The notes under the pieces: model-generated
Databases searched by the model: none
What the model saw: only the letters and a program-made list of their open reading frames with translations
What the model was told of the DNA's origin: nothing
Shown here: positions 32,995 to 45,183 of the stretch, one piece after another
Layout of the letters: each line of letters begins with the position of its first letter
Position numbering within the stretch: the stretch's first letter is position 1
Made by a program: the position numbers and the translations under genes
Assembly: GCA_014529385.2 (NCBI GenBank)
Contig: CM043944.1
Span: 51,891,268 to 51,955,267 of the forward strand
Length of the DNA: 64,000 bases
Reading direction: 5' to 3'
DNA from: Adiantum capillus-veneris
Taxonomy: Eukaryota > Streptophyta > Polypodiopsida > Polypodiales > Pteridaceae

Positions 32995-33267
32995 CTATCT
33001 CTTGAAAGCTCCATCAATAGTTAGAGTATTCCCCATCTTGAAAGCTTGAATGCCCAACTTAGTGTCCAACTCCATTGATATAAAGTTGTGAGTAGAGCTA
33101 GGGTCAAACAAGATGAAGGCATCATGCTCCCTTTTTCCCAAGCATAGGAGAGTGATGCCTTTGCAATGAGTATCCTCTTTTGGAGCTTCAACCATGGAAG
33201 CTCTAGGAGTGTCATTGCTACATTTCTCTTGGGGCAAGAACGAGATCCATGTCCTTGCCCCCCACAC
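32995..33267 (-). pseudogene. Gypsy protease remnant
   Basis: The frame holds the retropepsin-like site ILFDPSSTHNFISMEL; the usual D-T/S-G is D-P-S here, so the active site looks altered. It lies between the Gag knuckle and the RT remnant, in the right order. Protease would mature the polyprotein. Confidence 0.65.
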
Positions 33268-34598
33268 TTAAAACACTTATGGTCCTTGCGAAAAGCTTCA
33301 GGCTGTTTAGGAGAGAGTTTTTTTTTACCTTTGTAAACTCCCTTCTCTTTGGACCGATTATTGTTGTTGTTATTGGAATTACCTTGGGAAGAACTTTGGG
33401 CATTGGTTTTCCCTTTAGCTTCATTTTGATCCTTGTTTTCCATGGGTGTGAAATTTCTTCTCGCCCCTTGTTGGAAATTGATCCTTGAAGTAACCATAGT
33501 GTGGTGGATGACTTCGGTGATAGTGCTAGGCCATTGTGAGTTGACATAATCCACCATTTCTTCAGGTAATCTCGCATAAAATTGTTGGTTTTGTTTGGCA
33601 AAGTCTATCCTTTGAAAGACTATAGCTTTGAGATGTAATCCCAAAACTTGTCTACATATTTGTGAATAGACTCGTTGAAGAGTAGCTTCAAACTTCGCCA
33701 TTCGGTGAGCACTTTGTCCTTGGCATCGCTTGTAAGGAATTGCTTCATTATAAAAAATGTAGAGTTTTCCATGTCTTTGGGGCTTCATCATTGCCATGAA
33801 TGCTATCCCACCATTGACGAGCAAGTTTTTGGAAGTGCATAGCTACATGGGGTAGCTTGGAGGACTCCGTAAAGCCCTCGTCTCCAAAGGCTGCATCAAA
33901 TTGCTGGATGAAGGCCAATACTTTGTCAGTGGCACCAAAGATGCCATCATATGTGATAAAAGAGATACTCTTTCCTCCCTCTTTGAATTTCTTGAGCTTT
34001 CAGGACCTTCGCCATGCAGGGTAAGTTTTGTGATGTCCTCTCCTCTTATACTCTCTAGGAGAATAACTAGTCCTTTCGTTGAAAGAGGAGGAAGGTGAAG
34101 AAGAAGGAGAAGAGGGTGACCTCTTTCTTGCCTTTTTCTTCCTTTGTTTCCTCTCTTCCCTTTTAAATGACAAGGAGAAGGACTACAGGTTGACCGTTTC
34201 CTCTTGAGAGGAGTTGGCAACAATCTAGACCACTGTCTTCGTGAATCCACATCTTCAGAGGAACTTAGGGATTTCCTTGTTCCTCGTTCTTTGGATTCCT
34301 CCTCTCTTATGGCAGAGAATCTTCTTTTGGGAGTCTCATCAAGAGGCCTCCTAGACTCTCTCTCCTCTTGAACAGGAAGGGAAATCCCATAAGCACAAAG
34401 TTGCTGGGTAACTTTAGCTTGCAAAGTAGGATTGCCCATAGCTTGATGCAACCTAGTAACAAGATAATTGTTAAACATGGGGGCATCATCATTAGCACCT
34501 TCATGTGCAAAATCAAAGTTATCAATGTTCATTCTACTCTCTTGGTTGCTAGCCATGCTAATTATGCTTATGTGTCTACTTAGTGTATCATTTGGCAA
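33200..34598 (-). pseudogene. Gypsy Gag remnant, frameshifted
   Basis: It starts near 34598 (MASNQESRMNIDNFDFAHEG follows an upstream Met). The Gag core must be read over frame changes between about 34000 and 33600; then RLPEEMVDYVNSQWPSTITE, an Asn/Lys-rich linker and the knuckle CFKCGGQGHGSRSC near 33250 follow. Gag forms the particle and binds RNA. Protease follows directly. The PBS at 34959-34970 sits about 360 bp upstream, consistent with a single minus-strand element. Confidence 0.7.
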
Positions 34599-34958
34599 TT
34601 CAAAACCTTAGTTTCTACTCCTCTTAGCCTTTGAAAATCAGCACTTAAGTATCTACACCCACGGCTCGAGTTGGTTAATTATAAAGAGTAGTGGAGTGGG
34701 TCTAACATAGCAGAATTGCCGAGGGATAGCTCCTTTCAGACTTCCTATGGATCAATAATGGTAAAGCCATAGGCAAGTCTAAAAATACTCCATTATTAAG
34801 ACCAAAATCTCTTGAGGTGTTCACCATATCCCACATAGTGGGCTCAACAAAACCGATAATAGATCCCAGTCCCACTTACCCTACTATAATCAACAAAATC
34901 AACCATTAATAGGCTACTTAAGGATCTCTCTTCTTAAGTAAGAAAAGAGAAACCAAAT

Positions 34959-34970
34959 GCTCTGATACCA
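34959..34970 (-). other. Primer-binding site, initiator-Met tRNA type
   Basis: TGGTATCAGAGC on the minus strand, two bases after an LTR-type end CATTACA. It serves the gag-PR-RT remnant at 32020-34598. Confidence 0.8.
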
Positions 34971-34971
34971 A

Positions 34972-35035
34972 TGTAATGGAAATGGCCTATGAACTTTGAG
35001 AATAGCGGAATGAAGAGAATTAGAGTAAGCAACGA
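34972..35035 (-). mobile_element. 5' LTR fragment cut by another LTR
   Basis: Only about 64 bp of this LTR remain before a second LTR starts at 35036. So the 35036 element inserted into, or recombined with, this LTR. Confidence 0.5.
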
Positions 35036-35545
35036 TGCCCCAATACCCCGCCTATGCTTAGTTTTTGATTTGAACATGTAGATTCCTAGTTATGATGAAA
35101 TTAGGCCGCAGGTCGGCGACGCCAAAATCTACAAAATACTGTGAATGGCTTACGTCAATGTGTAGAGCTCTTACCTGCAATTGCAATGCAGCAAACGCAT
35201 TCACGATGTGACAACCGGAGAGGGAGTAGGAAGCACGAAAAGGAGAGAAGTGAGAGCCATTAGCTCACGCTGTGTATTTCTTATCCGAAAACCTATATAA
35301 AACTTACAAAAATTGGCTTTTATACCTTAGCCAAGGTTTTTGGGTGGTCAAAAGTTATAATCTGGAGTTCTACCAAAGCTGGGAATTAAACGGCTGATAC
35401 AATCTGGAAGCTTGTAGCCCCGACTCATTAATTACAAGGTTTATCAAGAAAACAGGAGTTACAATATTCCCGATTTATCAAAATAATAAATTTTTTTACA
35501 AGGAGAACTCTGCAAAATGGTGTCCACGTTAGCTTGTTGCTAACA
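35036..35545 (-). mobile_element. 3' LTR of a minus-strand element (copy A)
   Basis: On the minus strand it runs TGTTAGCAACAAGC... to ...GGGGCA (510 bp) and contains a TATA-like CCTATATAAAAC (plus-strand reading). A strong polypurine tract lies just above it. A second copy, about 90% alike, is at 63349-63846 in the same orientation. Confidence 0.75.
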
Positions 35546-35560
35546 TTCCCCCCCTCCTCG
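35546..35560 (-). other. Polypurine tract
   Basis: GAGGAGGGGGGGAA on the minus strand directly precedes the LTR start TGTTAGC, marking 35036-35545 as a 3' LTR. Confidence 0.75.
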
Positions 35561-37410
35561 CCCGTGTCGTCCCTTGACACAGCTTTATGGGTTGAAGTAA
35601 TCTTTGGGTTGACGGCGGGCGAGGCGGTCCTTCAGTGCTTCCAGTGCTTTTCATATCTGATTTTACGTTCTTTGTCTGTGTAAAAATTACATGGTGACTT
35701 TGTTTTTGAGTTCCACTGTCGAGTAGCCTACAAATCTTGCTGTGAGGTTGCTTATCACCGGTGCAATTATCTTTGTTCGCCTGGTGAAGAAGCCAATGTA
35801 AAATGCCTCCTCGAAAGATAACATATTGTACGAGGGTAGAAACATGCATCGAGCAAAAAATCCATAAAGAACTTCCTCTGAGGGCTGCCCACTTAAATCA
35901 TAGCAAAGACCTTTGTTCCCTTCCAAAAATGAGAGTCAAGGGGCTCTTGTCTGCTCAGGATCATTGACGACCTGTATGCAAGTAAGTAGCATCCTGTAGA
36001 TTTTGTATAGCATTGCGCAGGAGAGATCTGGTAGACTTTTGAAGAATGTCATGGCGTCCGTTAGGGTTTTCACCATGTATTCTTCTGTTGTTTGGCCTCT
36101 CTCTAGAGCTGGCAGCCTGGGAAAATTCAGCCATGTTGGCCTCTTCTTCTGCAGTGCTTCGTGTGCTTGCCACGTCCTTACTCGCGGTACAGGACAAAAT
36201 GTTGACTCTTTCTGTATGGCCGCAGGTGCTCTTGTGAACAAAATCAAGTATCTTGGATTCTTGTTCATCCAACTGAGCCTCCACTTAGGGTGGTCTTGAT
36301 CTGCGCCATCTTCTTGCATATCCTCGTATAATCTTTCCTTTACCTGTAAGAGCTAAACCTTGATGAGAGGGTATGTTAGGGATCATTTGGTCCCATTGAG
36401 CATTGATTTGATTGGGAGTGAGCTGTGTGACAGAGTGTAAAACTCTCAACTCCCAATCCATAGCTGCCTTCCACTGCTCATCTACCTCCAAGGCGATCTT
36501 TTCCTTCAGTGCATCTTCTTCAGCCTTTGACAGCTGGACTATCGGCACTGTGTCTTCCTCTGTGATTTGGACTTGAGCTTCCAAGATCCATGTGTTCTGA
36601 TCCGGGGCAGGCGGTAGGTTGTCAGCCATGCCGATGGCATGATAGGCTAACTTGGTCAATACTTCCAGCGCCCCCAAGTATGTTATCTTTCCCTCCTTCT
36701 TGGTGGCCTTCAATGCTGTCAACACATACTGCGCGTGGTCCACAGGTTGTCTGGTGATTGACTTCAGAACTTGTGTAAAAGTGGTGTCCACGGCGTGATT
36801 TGGTGTCGTGTACCTTGGTGGCCTTTTCGCCAGGAAATGGAAATGTTGGTGGTACAGACGGGCTGGCTCTTCCACCTGCTTGTGAATGAGATCGACAAAT
36901 GTAGCCGCAGCTGTTTCCTTTGTAAACGTGCCCGCTGTTTTCCTATCTCTTGCCCGCATGGTCATCCCTTTAGTGGGCAATTTGAGTGCCTCTGCCACTA
37001 TTTCCTTTGTAATTACAACCTCTAACTTGTTTCCTTGGTTGTCTAAGATTTGGGCAGTTCTGTCTTCCTTGATGGTGGACAGAAGCTCGTAAGCTTTCTG
37101 AAAGTCTACTCTGCAGGGCTCTTATTCATAGAAGTGTCGGAGTCCCAACCTGCGGTTAGCCTCTTTGGTTTCTGGCTTTGCTGTGACATCATAAACCTCT
37201 TTAGGCAAGAGCTACAACTCCAACCGGATGCCCTTCTTCACTCTTAAACCTGCCAGTGAAGACTGTGGTGTGGTGTTCTTCTAACTGCTCTTTAGAAAGG
37301 GAAGATGCCTTTGCTGCCTTTATTGACTCGGGGTCCAGTTGATACGGGGGTACCTCTTGCAGTTTTTCCTTTTGGTTTAACTTTTTCTTGGATTTCTCCA
37401 CGGCTTGCAT
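35561..37410 (-). pseudogene. Unrecognised ~600-residue reading frame next to the 3' LTR
   Basis: The frame opens at 37410 with MQAVEKSKKKLNQKEKLQEV and is followed through several frameshifts and stops to about 35600. Blocks include VVITKEIVAEALKLPTKGMT, RYTTPNHAVDTTFTQVLKSI, KATKKEGKITYLGALEVLTK, then FFKSLPDLSCAMLYKIYRML and PSEEVLYGFFARCMFLPSYN. The early part ('I-T-x-E-I-V-A-E-A-L-K-L-P') is like the Gag-like 'plant transposon protein' class found in non-autonomous LTR elements, but only weakly. No knuckle, protease or polymerase motif is present. It ends just before the polypurine tract. Confidence 0.45.
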
Positions 37411-37597
37411 TGCTCGTGTTCAGTGAATAGAGTGCAAAGTTCGCGAAGTTGTCATATTTTTCTCCAGAATGTGCTTTTAGACTGAAATGCTAATAATCTG
37501 GTCCAAATTGCTTCAAATCAATTTTTGAACAAGCAAAGATGCATAAAATCATGCAAGGAACAAAACTATATGGTCAAAACAAAAATTTGCAACCAAA

Positions 37598-38199
37598 GTA
37601 AATAATCGCGATTATTTACAGCTGGAAAAAACTTCAACTTTTTTGCAAACTTGGCTTTGTAGGCTTGAAGTATATGCCAATTACATGCTCCGAGGGAAAT
37701 ATAGGCTCATTTGGATGTACAGGGTGAAAATGGTACCAGATTTTGGCTTTAGGTCTCTGAAACAGTAGATATAAAGAAAATTTGAGATTTGAAATCCAAA
37801 TTGACTCAAAATTGGCTAGTGGGCTTATCACAACATGTACTTTGGATGTATGATGACAAATTTTCCAAATTGCCCCATTTTGGCCAAAAAATAAATAACC
37901 GCGATTATTAACTTTTCTTCCAAAATTGACATTTTTTGGCATAGATTGGTTCTAGGCATGGTATAGACCTCGGGTATGAATTATGAGGTGATTTGGATCA
38001 AGAAAAGTTGTCCATAACCCAAAATTTTGGCTTTCAAAGACTTCTTTGCGTTTTTTTGGGCAATTTTGCAAGTAATGTGTGGTCATTTTGGCTCATACTT
38101 GATTTTTGGCATGTAATAGGTGTGTACACATGATAGGTGAGGTGAATTGACAATTTCCATGCAAAAATGTTGCCAAAGTAAATAATCGCGATTATTTAC
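37598..38199. repeat. Palindrome array A (3 units, ~290 bp apart)
   Basis: Units carry a 22-bp dyad: half-site GTAAATAATCG followed directly by its reverse complement. Perfect copies are at 37598-37619 and 38178-38199; a degenerate copy is at about 37891-37912. Between dyads the sequence is a diverged tandem unit sharing blocks such as 'gtgggcttatcacaacatg' with array B. Orientation is the same as in array B. Confidence 0.85.
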
Positions 38200-39589
38200 A
38201 ACAGTGACGTTTCATACACCTAATACAAGTCCTAATTTGAATTTGGTCAAGTTTGGTCATGCCGGCATCACTTTGTGCTCTGTTGACTTTGAAATCACTG
38301 TTTTTTGTGACTACTCTGTCTGTTGGCGTGGTCGGTCAACTTTGAGGCTTTGGACTTGTCCATAACATCATCGTGAAGCTACCTGTCCAATTCTGGCTCA
38401 TTTGGAGTCAGTTTGGCCTCGTATATCGAATTTGACGCTTTGTAACCTTCGAGCCGTTTTCTACTTTTTGAGGGCTTTACTTGATGGATTTCTCCAAACC
38501 AATCATATACATTGTATATGAACCTCATTAGCAGGCCATCTGTGGAGTCAGGTTGGAATTCTGGTCTTTCCCAAAAAACCCTAATTCTCTACTGAGGGCC
38601 CCCTTGAACCCAGCCGAATGATCATCTGATGGTATGGAATGGTTCTATTATGTTAGGGCATGCTATGGTTCAAATCCCATCCGATTTGGTCAAGCTGGCA
38701 GGCCGCTATGGTCACTTTTATGTCGTAGAGCTTCGTGCACTGCTCGGATTCTAGGGTTTTTTCTAGGGCTTTAGACTAGCTACCAGCCGTACAAAATGGA
38801 TCATTGATTAGTAAGGAACTTACCCCTCATGTCTCGTGTGAGATGGCGCTGAAAAAGGTCAACTGTGGGCTCCGGAAATGACGCGCGAAAGAAGCCGAAA
38901 TGCTCTCTCTGCAAAGCTCCAAGTGGAAATGAGGTGGTTTTAGCCTACTCTGGATATCTATAACCGGACTTCCCGAACCAAATTTCCCCAGATTCCCCCT
39001 TTAGACCTATTAGGCCGTGAAATCTATGTTAGGCTCAAGAATTTCCCAAATCGGATTCCTGTAGCTCATTCTGCAAGAATTTTGCAAAAGTAGGCTTGAC
39101 CGCCTAATTTAAGCTTTCCGCTTCCATCTTCTGATTTCGTTGAAAATTTTTGTGCTTGTCCACCTTGTCTTTTTGATCACTAGCGTGTCTTCCATTTTTC
39201 CATATGAGCTTCCTTGCTATTTATTATTAATTTTTTGACCTTTTTATTTGAAAAAATCAAAGAAAATAGAAAAATGCTTTTAAAAAGCAAAGTGAAAATC
39301 CAGTAATTAAGAAAATCCCTTGAAAAACACAAATTTATTGTTTTTTGTTGGATCTCTCCATTTTTAAGCCTTCCTATCAGCAAAAATGATGAAAAATTAC
39401 CCAAAAAGGACTATTTTTAATGATTTTCTGATAGTATATACACTATTTACACTCATCGGGAAGATATTATTAGTGACTTTTCCCCAGTTGATGAATTATA
39501 AGGGCATTATTAGGTAATTTTACAAAAAATCACACATTAACATGAGACTTTTTACTCCCTCTTCAAACATTGCCCGTAATTACTTAGTA
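38200..39589. other. No gene recognised
   Basis: Noncoding sequence of retroelement-leader character, with no motif, microsatellite or supported frame. The minus-strand frame at 39180-39404 is Phe/Lys-rich from AT bias. Confidence 0.5.
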
Positions 39590-39900
39590 TTTAGTAGTGC
39601 CCTTCCACCCCTCCTAGATGGCGTTCTTCGGGACGACTGTGTGCATGGGTTGAACAATCGTGTCTATGCATAGCCGTGATTAGCTCTACCATGATGTGAA
39701 GATCGATGCAATTCAACTCAATATGTTGTGCAAGAGCAGGGTCTTGAGTAAATAACTCAAGGATTTCCGATGTCGAGGTTTGCTGTTGGTATCTTCCAAA
39801 GAGCAAATCTTGTAGTCTTTGTGCTCTCTGTTCGATAGTACCATCAGGGTGTTTAAGCACGCTGATTGCTTGAGCTGTTGGTAGCACTTTAGACGGTTGT
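39590..39900 (-). pseudogene. Gypsy polyprotein remnant, part 2 (interrupted)
   Basis: The frame reads VLKHPDGTIEQRAQRLQDLL and STSEILELFTQDPALAQHIE. It is cut at 39900 by the gag-only gypsy element and resumes at 47212 on the other side, where the same GTTGT duplication stands. Its exact place in the polyprotein (after protease) is inferred from the order. Confidence 0.45.
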
Positions 39901-40591
39901 TGTAAGGTCTCCGACCCCGAGCTAAAAGAACACCATTGTACCATGAAACAATCATAATGGAAAAAGTTACGATTTTTAGCAGTTTTTCAAAATCTATCGA
40001 TGCCATGATGTTTAAAATGTCATAAAGCTTCCAAAAGTGAATTAAAAATATTTTTTGTGAAAATTTTTCAAAATAGTAAGTTTTTGGTCATTCGACCCGT
40101 CTAGTTTTGACCGTCTCGAAAAACTGCACCTGTATCCCGAATTTGAAAAAAATGCATTTTCAGACCTCGGGGGCTCGCTAAATATGGTAGGTACTTAGAC
40201 AGATACACCTTAGTTAGAGCTTAGTATAACAATTTACGGCATTAAATTCCGACTCGTATGGCCTGTTTTAGCTTAAAACCAAAACTTCCTAAGGTTGAGC
40301 GGGGAGGCACCGGGGCTCGAGGCTGTGTGGGAACAGATTCCAGGCCACTCAGAGCTTGCTTTAGCAGCTAGGGGGCGCCCTCTCTTCTCTTGGGAGTGGT
40401 GGAAGACTTGCCTTGCTTAAGAGAGAGTGTGAGAGTCAGTTATACTAGCTAACTGGACACTTGGTAGGCATCTAACTGGACTTGCCATGCATGAAGTGAG
40501 TGCTCATCCATATGCTTATAGCAGCATGGGTAAATTTTCAGCATGGAGAGGCCTATTTAAGAGTGTGCTCACACACACACACACACACACT

Positions 40592-40624
<33 letters not shown>

Positions 40625-40648
40625 ACACACATGCTCACACATCCACTC

Positions 40649-40723
<75 letters not shown>

Positions 40724-42755
40724 ACACACACACATTGGAGAGGTGTTGCCGGCACACATAGCTTTCGGAGAAGAAGCAAAGGAGGGAAGTGCTGCCCGAT
40801 TCTCATCTCGAGGACGCCATTGGATCAGAAATTCGAGTAGATTTCAGCCCCTAATCACGGTAATATCGATTTAATTTATGCTTTTCTGCAAATATCTTCA
40901 TCATTCTCTTAGTTCCTCTACTATTATGCTTAATCATAACTAAATTACTCAATAGCTGCTCTCCAGTTCTCCATATCATTATTTTATTACATAATCATCA
41001 TCCAATAGTTAATTATGCAAGCCATTAATCTCTCCTAATCATAGATTAATGCATGATTAGTAAGCATAAATCTTTCGCTAGTCATCATAGTAAATAATTA
41101 TCAAGCTGGTAATGATGTGGGATTGGTCATTTTCATCCTATTACCACACAATTTTTGAGTAGCTAAATTAGATTCAATCTGTTCATAGATTAGGATGTAA
41201 TTAAGGGAATTTAATCCATCATTAATCCACTAGGAAGGGAATTTCCTCCCACCTATGCATACGGTAATTCTGCATCTACTCACATTAGGAAGGTGATTAA
41301 GCATGTCTAATTCACTCTCTAGTAAATTGATTAAGTAAAATCTGAAAATTCTAATTACCTAGGCCAAGTGCTTAACTTTAGAGCCAATTCCCATAGAACA
41401 AGTAAGGTATTATCCATAAAATTGCTATGTCTTGAAGGAAATCTAACCCCTCGTACAAGAGGGATTGTTCAGTGATTCTAATCAGTCACCTTGATTGCTA
41501 TGGCACTTTCGGATATTAGTTATTTTCTCCAAGTTTATCAATTAAGTAGTGAGTATAAAATGGCCCCGGTAAAGAGAACTCGATTCGGTGGTGCCCACGA
41601 CTGCGAGGCGGGAATAAGCAACGTGAACGGGAAAGGGAAATCTCCCATGGACGACCAAATACCGGCCATCTCACGGGCCAATGACAAGGAAATGGAGGAG
41701 GTAGGTCACATTTTAAATTCAAGTTGTTTAATTTAGCATTGCATACGATAAGTTAGGAAAGAACATATCCCTAAACATGTTGGAGAAATCCGATGGAAAT
41801 CTCGGTATTTGAATTCAATTGTATATTAAATTCTAAGTGGGAAAGAATGGTTGATGGATATACTGTTTGAATTAGGAAAGATTCTCAGCTAGGGAAAATT
41901 TAGCTCGGCATGTTCATTTCTATTTCCAATGTTGATACTAGTCCGAACCCCCTCCTGATCACAGGGGCAGAGTTCCTGGTTAAGGGCTCTTGAATCCACG
42001 TATGTTGGTTAAGTGGTGGGAACCCACGTCTTACTTTCGATGCCGTGGGAATGTCCATGTTGAGCTTTCTATGCGGTGGACATACCTAGTTGTATGGCCA
42101 GCTAGGCGACAACGGGAGGAGTAAACTCTCGTTGGAGGGGGGATGTTGTACCTCCAGAACATTGGAATTTAAATGAATAAGTTGAGTAGAATTTTTACTA
42201 GAGTTACTGTCTTGGTGCCGCTTTACAATACTGGTTGAAGGGCTGTCTTAGCGAACCTTGTGATTCAGAATCTAATTAAGGAACTTTTATATTGAACAAC
42301 CATTGTGGTAGTAATTAGGACACACAAGGAAGTGTGCGTGTGGGTGTGGAAAGTGGGGGCTTGGCTCAGGTTGTCAATGCCTATGAGAAGGGTAGTCCCG
42401 ATTGGTCGGGAACTCGCCGTCGCCATAAGTGCAATAAGAACGCTAGTATTACTCATTGCCCCTAGAGCGGTAAGGTCTCAAGTGTACGTGCATCTGAAAC
42501 ATGGGGAAACAGGTACTCGGGGCTTCTCTCCTCTTGGAAGGTGGGTCTTAGGATCGCTAGATAAGTTAATCACGCTTCCCCTGCGGGGTGGAACTAGATC
42601 TCGATGCTAGTAGGCGCGAACTAGACTCACTTTGTGATGAGAGATTGTCCGCTAGATGAACCATAAACCACTTTGTTTGCTTCCGCTGTAGATCTAGTGG
42701 CCACCAGGTTTACCATCAGATCCGTCGTTTGAGACGACGGGGTGGGGACCTCACA
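39901..42755 (+). repeat. 5' LTR of the gag-only gypsy element (2855 bp)
   Basis: Starts TGTAAGGT, ends CTCACA. A TATA-like CTATTTAAG at about 40553 is followed within 20 bp by a 165-bp (CA)n tract (40569-40734). The 81-codon frame at 41491-41736 is kept in both LTRs with few changes but has no known similarity. Confidence 0.9.
40569..40734. repeat. Interrupted (CA)n microsatellite in LTR
   Basis: Several CA runs broken by short unique words. The equivalent array in the other LTR (45065-45190) is shorter, so slippage continued after insertion. Confidence 0.93.
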
Positions 42756-42757
42756 CT

Positions 42758-42769
42758 TGGTATCAGAGC
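42758..42769 (+). other. Primer-binding site, initiator-Met tRNA type
   Basis: TGGTATCAGAGC two bases after the LTR end CTCACA. Confidence 0.9.
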
Positions 42770-43259
42770 TATAGGTTTACGAACTGAAAAATGATGTTGT
42801 CTGAAACTTTAAAAAATAAGGGATAGTAGGATAGCTCGTACTCAAAGCTTGAGCATGATGTTTCCCAGAATAATGACATTGGATTTGTCTAGTGGCCTGT
42901 CTGTTGAGTGATGTGAAAGAGTTTTACTCGTTGAGCTTGTTGGGATTCAATGGGTTCCACATGATGTTTTTTGAGAAGTCGTTGGTGCGACTAGTGCTGC
43001 GGGCAGGTAGCCTGTTGATGCACATAAAGTTATAAGTATGGATCAAAGATCTCGAGTGAAGTTTTTACCATTATTTATCAGACAATTTTGGATGTATTCA
43101 ATGGAATTTAAAGTAATGATGGAATGGTTAAATCCTTTGTGATAGCTGTACAGATTAAGTAGACTGGTTAAGCCCAAAAAGTTAAATTTCTTCTTGAGTA
43201 TGGAAACGCCTAGGTTCATTTGAGAAGAGTGCTATAGTAATGAGTTTTATACCATCGGA

Positions 43260-44210
43260 TAGGTACCATCTATTGCGCTATATACCGCCGTTCAGGAGAA
43301 AAGTCTTCTCCTTAAGCAAGCTCAGCCACCAACCTTTAAAGGCGAAGGGGTTAATGCGGAGAGAGATGCGGAAATATGGATGGAAGCAATGGACGACTAT
43401 TTCGAAGCTGCGGGAACTCAACCCAAGAACCAAACCATGCTTGCGATGTTCCGCTTGTCTGGCGAGGCCAAGATCTGGTGGAAACAACATTGCAGGGACT
43501 TGGATATCAAGGGATCTTCCCAGTCATGGGAAGACATCAAGGCTGTTGTGATGGAGCGATACTTACCACCCGCTCACAAAGCCTTGAAGATGAATGAGTT
43601 TTTCTTACTTCGACAGCTGACTTCTTCCGTCGAAGAATACTACTCGAAGTTTGTCACACTTCGGAGATATGCTCCTAGGATGACATTGGAACAACAAGTA
43701 GCACGGTTCTGCCAAGGACTCATCGACCCCTGGAACAACCGACTAGAAGCTCTCAGGAAAGCAACTCTGCAAGATGCCCTTCTAAGGGCCAAACCGTTAG
43801 CTAAAGAGATTCAGAGGACTACCCAAGATAGTCAATACTATTTGTCAAAGAGGGCCAGGCCAGACAACTGGAGTAACAGACCAATCAACCCTGCATACGA
43901 CCATCGTCTCATAGTAGCTACTACGGCAGCTTCCGAGTTTCCCAATATAAGATGCTTTGAGTGCTAGGAGTATGGACATTACAAAAGCCAATGTCCAAAA
44001 AAGATTTCCCAAACATCCGGAGCTAATAATGTACCTATGAACGTCAACGGGCGAGGTCAACCAAACGAAAGAGGAGGCCGAGGAAGAGGAAACATAGGAC
44101 AAGGAAGCGGAGCTTTCGCTAATGCCGCAGTGAGACAACCAACTGTGGGTGACGAAGCTGATGTGAGAGCAACTCTGTATGCTGCAACTGCTAATCCTAG
44201 TGAGCAATAA
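43260..44210 (+). pseudogene. Gypsy Gag with a stop inside the zinc knuckle
   Basis: The open frame can be followed from about 43260 (TFKGEGVNAERDAEIWMEAM). It gives a classic Ty3 Gag core: MFRLSGEAKIWWKQHC, FFLLRQLTSSVEEYYSKFVT, VARFCQGLIDPWNNRLEALR. The knuckle reads CFEC, TAG (43965-43967), then EYGHYKSQC, so the stop replaces the residue after the second cysteine. After it the frame stays open through a Gly/Arg-rich tail (GRGQPNERGGRGRGNIGQGS) to about 44208. Either a late nonsense mutation or a readthrough site would fit. Confidence 0.8.
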
Positions 44211-44392
44211 TTCAAGCACCAGGATCTCATCAAAGTTCAGTAGAATAAGACCCATAAAGCTAAAGACTATTCTATTATCAAAGGATGTCTTTACTTTAGA
44301 CAAAGGATATATGTACCTAAGTAGTTAGCATAGAGTTTATCCAGATGTATTCTTGAGATGAGGACATCTCAAATTTTTCACGTTGGGGAGGA
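44211..44392 (+). pseudogene. Pol scar and polypurine tract
   Basis: KDYSIIKGCLYFRQRIYVPK matches the segment that precedes integrase in gypsy Pol. It is followed by the polyprotein-tail-like LEMRTSQIFHVGEDV. The whole of PR, RT, RNase H and the integrase core is missing between Gag and this scar. The polypurine tract TTGGGGAGGA (44383-44392) abuts the 3' LTR. Confidence 0.65.
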
Positions 44393-45092
44393 TGTAAGGT
44401 CTCCGACCCCGAGCTGAAAGAACACCATTGTACCATGAAACAATCATAATGAAAAAAGTTACTACTTTTGCCAGTTTTCCAAAATCTGTCTGTCGATGCC
44501 ATGATGTTTAGAATGTCATAAAGCTTCCAAAAGTGAATTAAAATAATTTTTGTGAAAAATTTCTAAAAATAGTAAGTTCTTGGTCACCCGACCCATCTAG
44601 TTTTGATCGTCTCAAAAAACTGTACTCGTACCCCGAATTTGAAAAAAAATGCATTGTCGGGCCCCGAGGGCTGCTAAATATGGCAGATACTCGGATAGAT
44701 ACACCTTAGTTAGAGCTTAGTATAACAATTTACGGCATTAAATTCCGACTCGTATGGCCCGCTTTAGCGTAAAACCAAAATTTCCTAAGGTTGAGCGGGG
44801 AGGCACCGGGGCTCGAGGCTGTGTGGGAACAGGTTCCAGGACACTCAGAGCTTGCTTTAGCAGTTAGGGGGCGCCCTCTCTTCTCTTGGGAGTGGTGGAA
44901 GACTTTCCTTGCTTGAGAGAGAGTGTGAGAGTCAATTATACTAGCTAACTGGGCACTTGGTAGGCATGTAACTGGACTTGCCATGCATGAAGTGACTGCT
45001 CATTCAGATGCTTATAGTAGCATGGGTCGATTTTCAACATGGAGAGGCCTATTTAAGCGTGTGCTCACACACACATGCTCGCACATCCACTC

Positions 45093-45183
<91 letters not shown>

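Noticed and set aside
35561-37410. Endogenous pararetrovirus coding region
   Set aside because: No movement protein, coat-protein zinc finger, protease or RT motif is visible, and it abuts an LTR and polypurine tract.
42265-42610. Frames at 42265-42456 and 42305-42610, with equivalents near 46.6-47.1 kb
   Set aside because: They are LTR sequence. The counterparts in the second LTR differ in length and ends, with no sign of coding constraint.
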